This document shows, in pieces, positions 63,673 to 64,000 of a stretch of 64,000 nucleotides of DNA. The notes below the pieces were generated by a model. It ran no database searches. It saw only the letters and a program-made list of their open reading frames with translations, and was not told the DNA's origin. The position numbers and the translations under genes are program-made. The stretch comes from Prostheceraeus crozeri. Lineage: Eukaryota; Platyhelminthes; Polycladida; Euryleptidae. Each line of letters starts with the position of its first letter. The stretch's first letter is position 1. The stretch is from NCBI GenBank assembly GCA_907163375.1, contig CAJQUW010003148.1, positions 558,001 through 622,000 of the forward strand. The letters are read 5' to 3'.

Positions 63673-64000
63673 GCTGCTGCCAAGTTGCTTTCTCAGATTC
63701 TTTTCAATTTAAAATGTTATCACTGAAGCGTTTGATTTCTTTTGCCCTGTAGAGCATTTGCACCTGCTCGCTGACGTTATCAGGGAAGATACAAGTTTTC
63801 CAACGCCTTTGAAGTCAACTGCACAAGGCAATAACTGTCATCCGTCAAGCGAAAGTTTCAACCATTTTCTGTCATCTTCGTTCCTAAGTTGGTTAAAATG
63901 CAGATGCAAGCGACAACAACTTTTTCCTTCATACAACTCTGTTCAAGCAAAAAATAGAAAAAATCTCTCATCTTCGTTTTAATATTTCATGGCTGAGCAC
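63673..64000. other. no gene seen; possible upstream region of the preceding exon
   Basis: Short plus-strand frame only. If the minus-strand exon is real, this is its upstream flank; no TATA box stands out. Confidence 0.3.

Overview
The window is a stretch of animal nuclear DNA, most likely from a marine invertebrate. It is AT-rich and gene-poor, full of nested LINEs, hAT and Tc1 DNA transposons and a Ty3/gypsy copy, and has frequent TAGGCCTA-type octamers, which I associate loosely with echinoderm, hemichordate or mollusc genomes. I cannot name the species. Only one host gene is confidently recognisable: a Bcl-2 family exon at about 42.3-42.9 kb. A second possible host exon, coding for a signal peptide or membrane anchor, lies on the minus strand at 63.25-63.67 kb.

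Layout. 1-1662: 5' end of a Ty3/gypsy LTR element on the minus strand (LTR, primer-binding site, gag, zinc knuckle, protease), cut by the window edge. 2.8-3.6 kb: LINE 3' fragment. 4618-32345: one Polinton (Maverick), bounded by a 6-bp target duplication (TATGCA/TATACA) and long terminal inverted repeats (TIRs). Its coding core is 6.6-21.9 kb. Left to right it holds a membrane-hairpin protein, a conserved coiled-coil protein, the penton (minor capsid) protein and the packaging ATPase on the plus strand; the protein-primed DNA polymerase and two unknown genes on the minus strand; a fibre-like coiled-coil protein, an amphipathic virion-type protein, the major capsid protein, a second amphipathic protein and a phospholipase A2-integrase fusion on the plus strand; and the adenovirus-type protease on the minus strand. 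The set is close to complete. The copy looks fairly young but carries a few breaks and is treated here as a fossil.

The right TIR is split by an 8.15-kb palindromic block (23358-31511). This has two long inverted arms built partly of tandem repeats around a 2-kb core. The outermost sequence of its arms is a diverged version of the Polinton's own TIR repeat unit, so it may be a satellite or foldback element that uses the Polinton's ends.

32.9-38.8 kb is a LINE graveyard: two CR1/L2-like copies on the minus strand, one with a 161-bp MITE, and an RTE-like copy on the plus strand carrying another LINE tail. 38.8-48.8 kb is mostly unassigned, apart from the Bcl-2 exon and two segments with related 3' ends near 44.4 and 47.3 kb. 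48.8-61.2 kb holds several hAT elements recognised by TIRs plus 8-bp target duplications, including a three-level nest (Tc1 in hAT in hAT).

The most unusual signal is a set of very small GC-rich double-hairpin modules scattered through the AT-rich Polinton core. Some are inserted in frame inside the polymerase, protease and other genes. Others sit at gene ends, in intergenic spacers, and at the joint of the phospholipase A2-integrase fusion.
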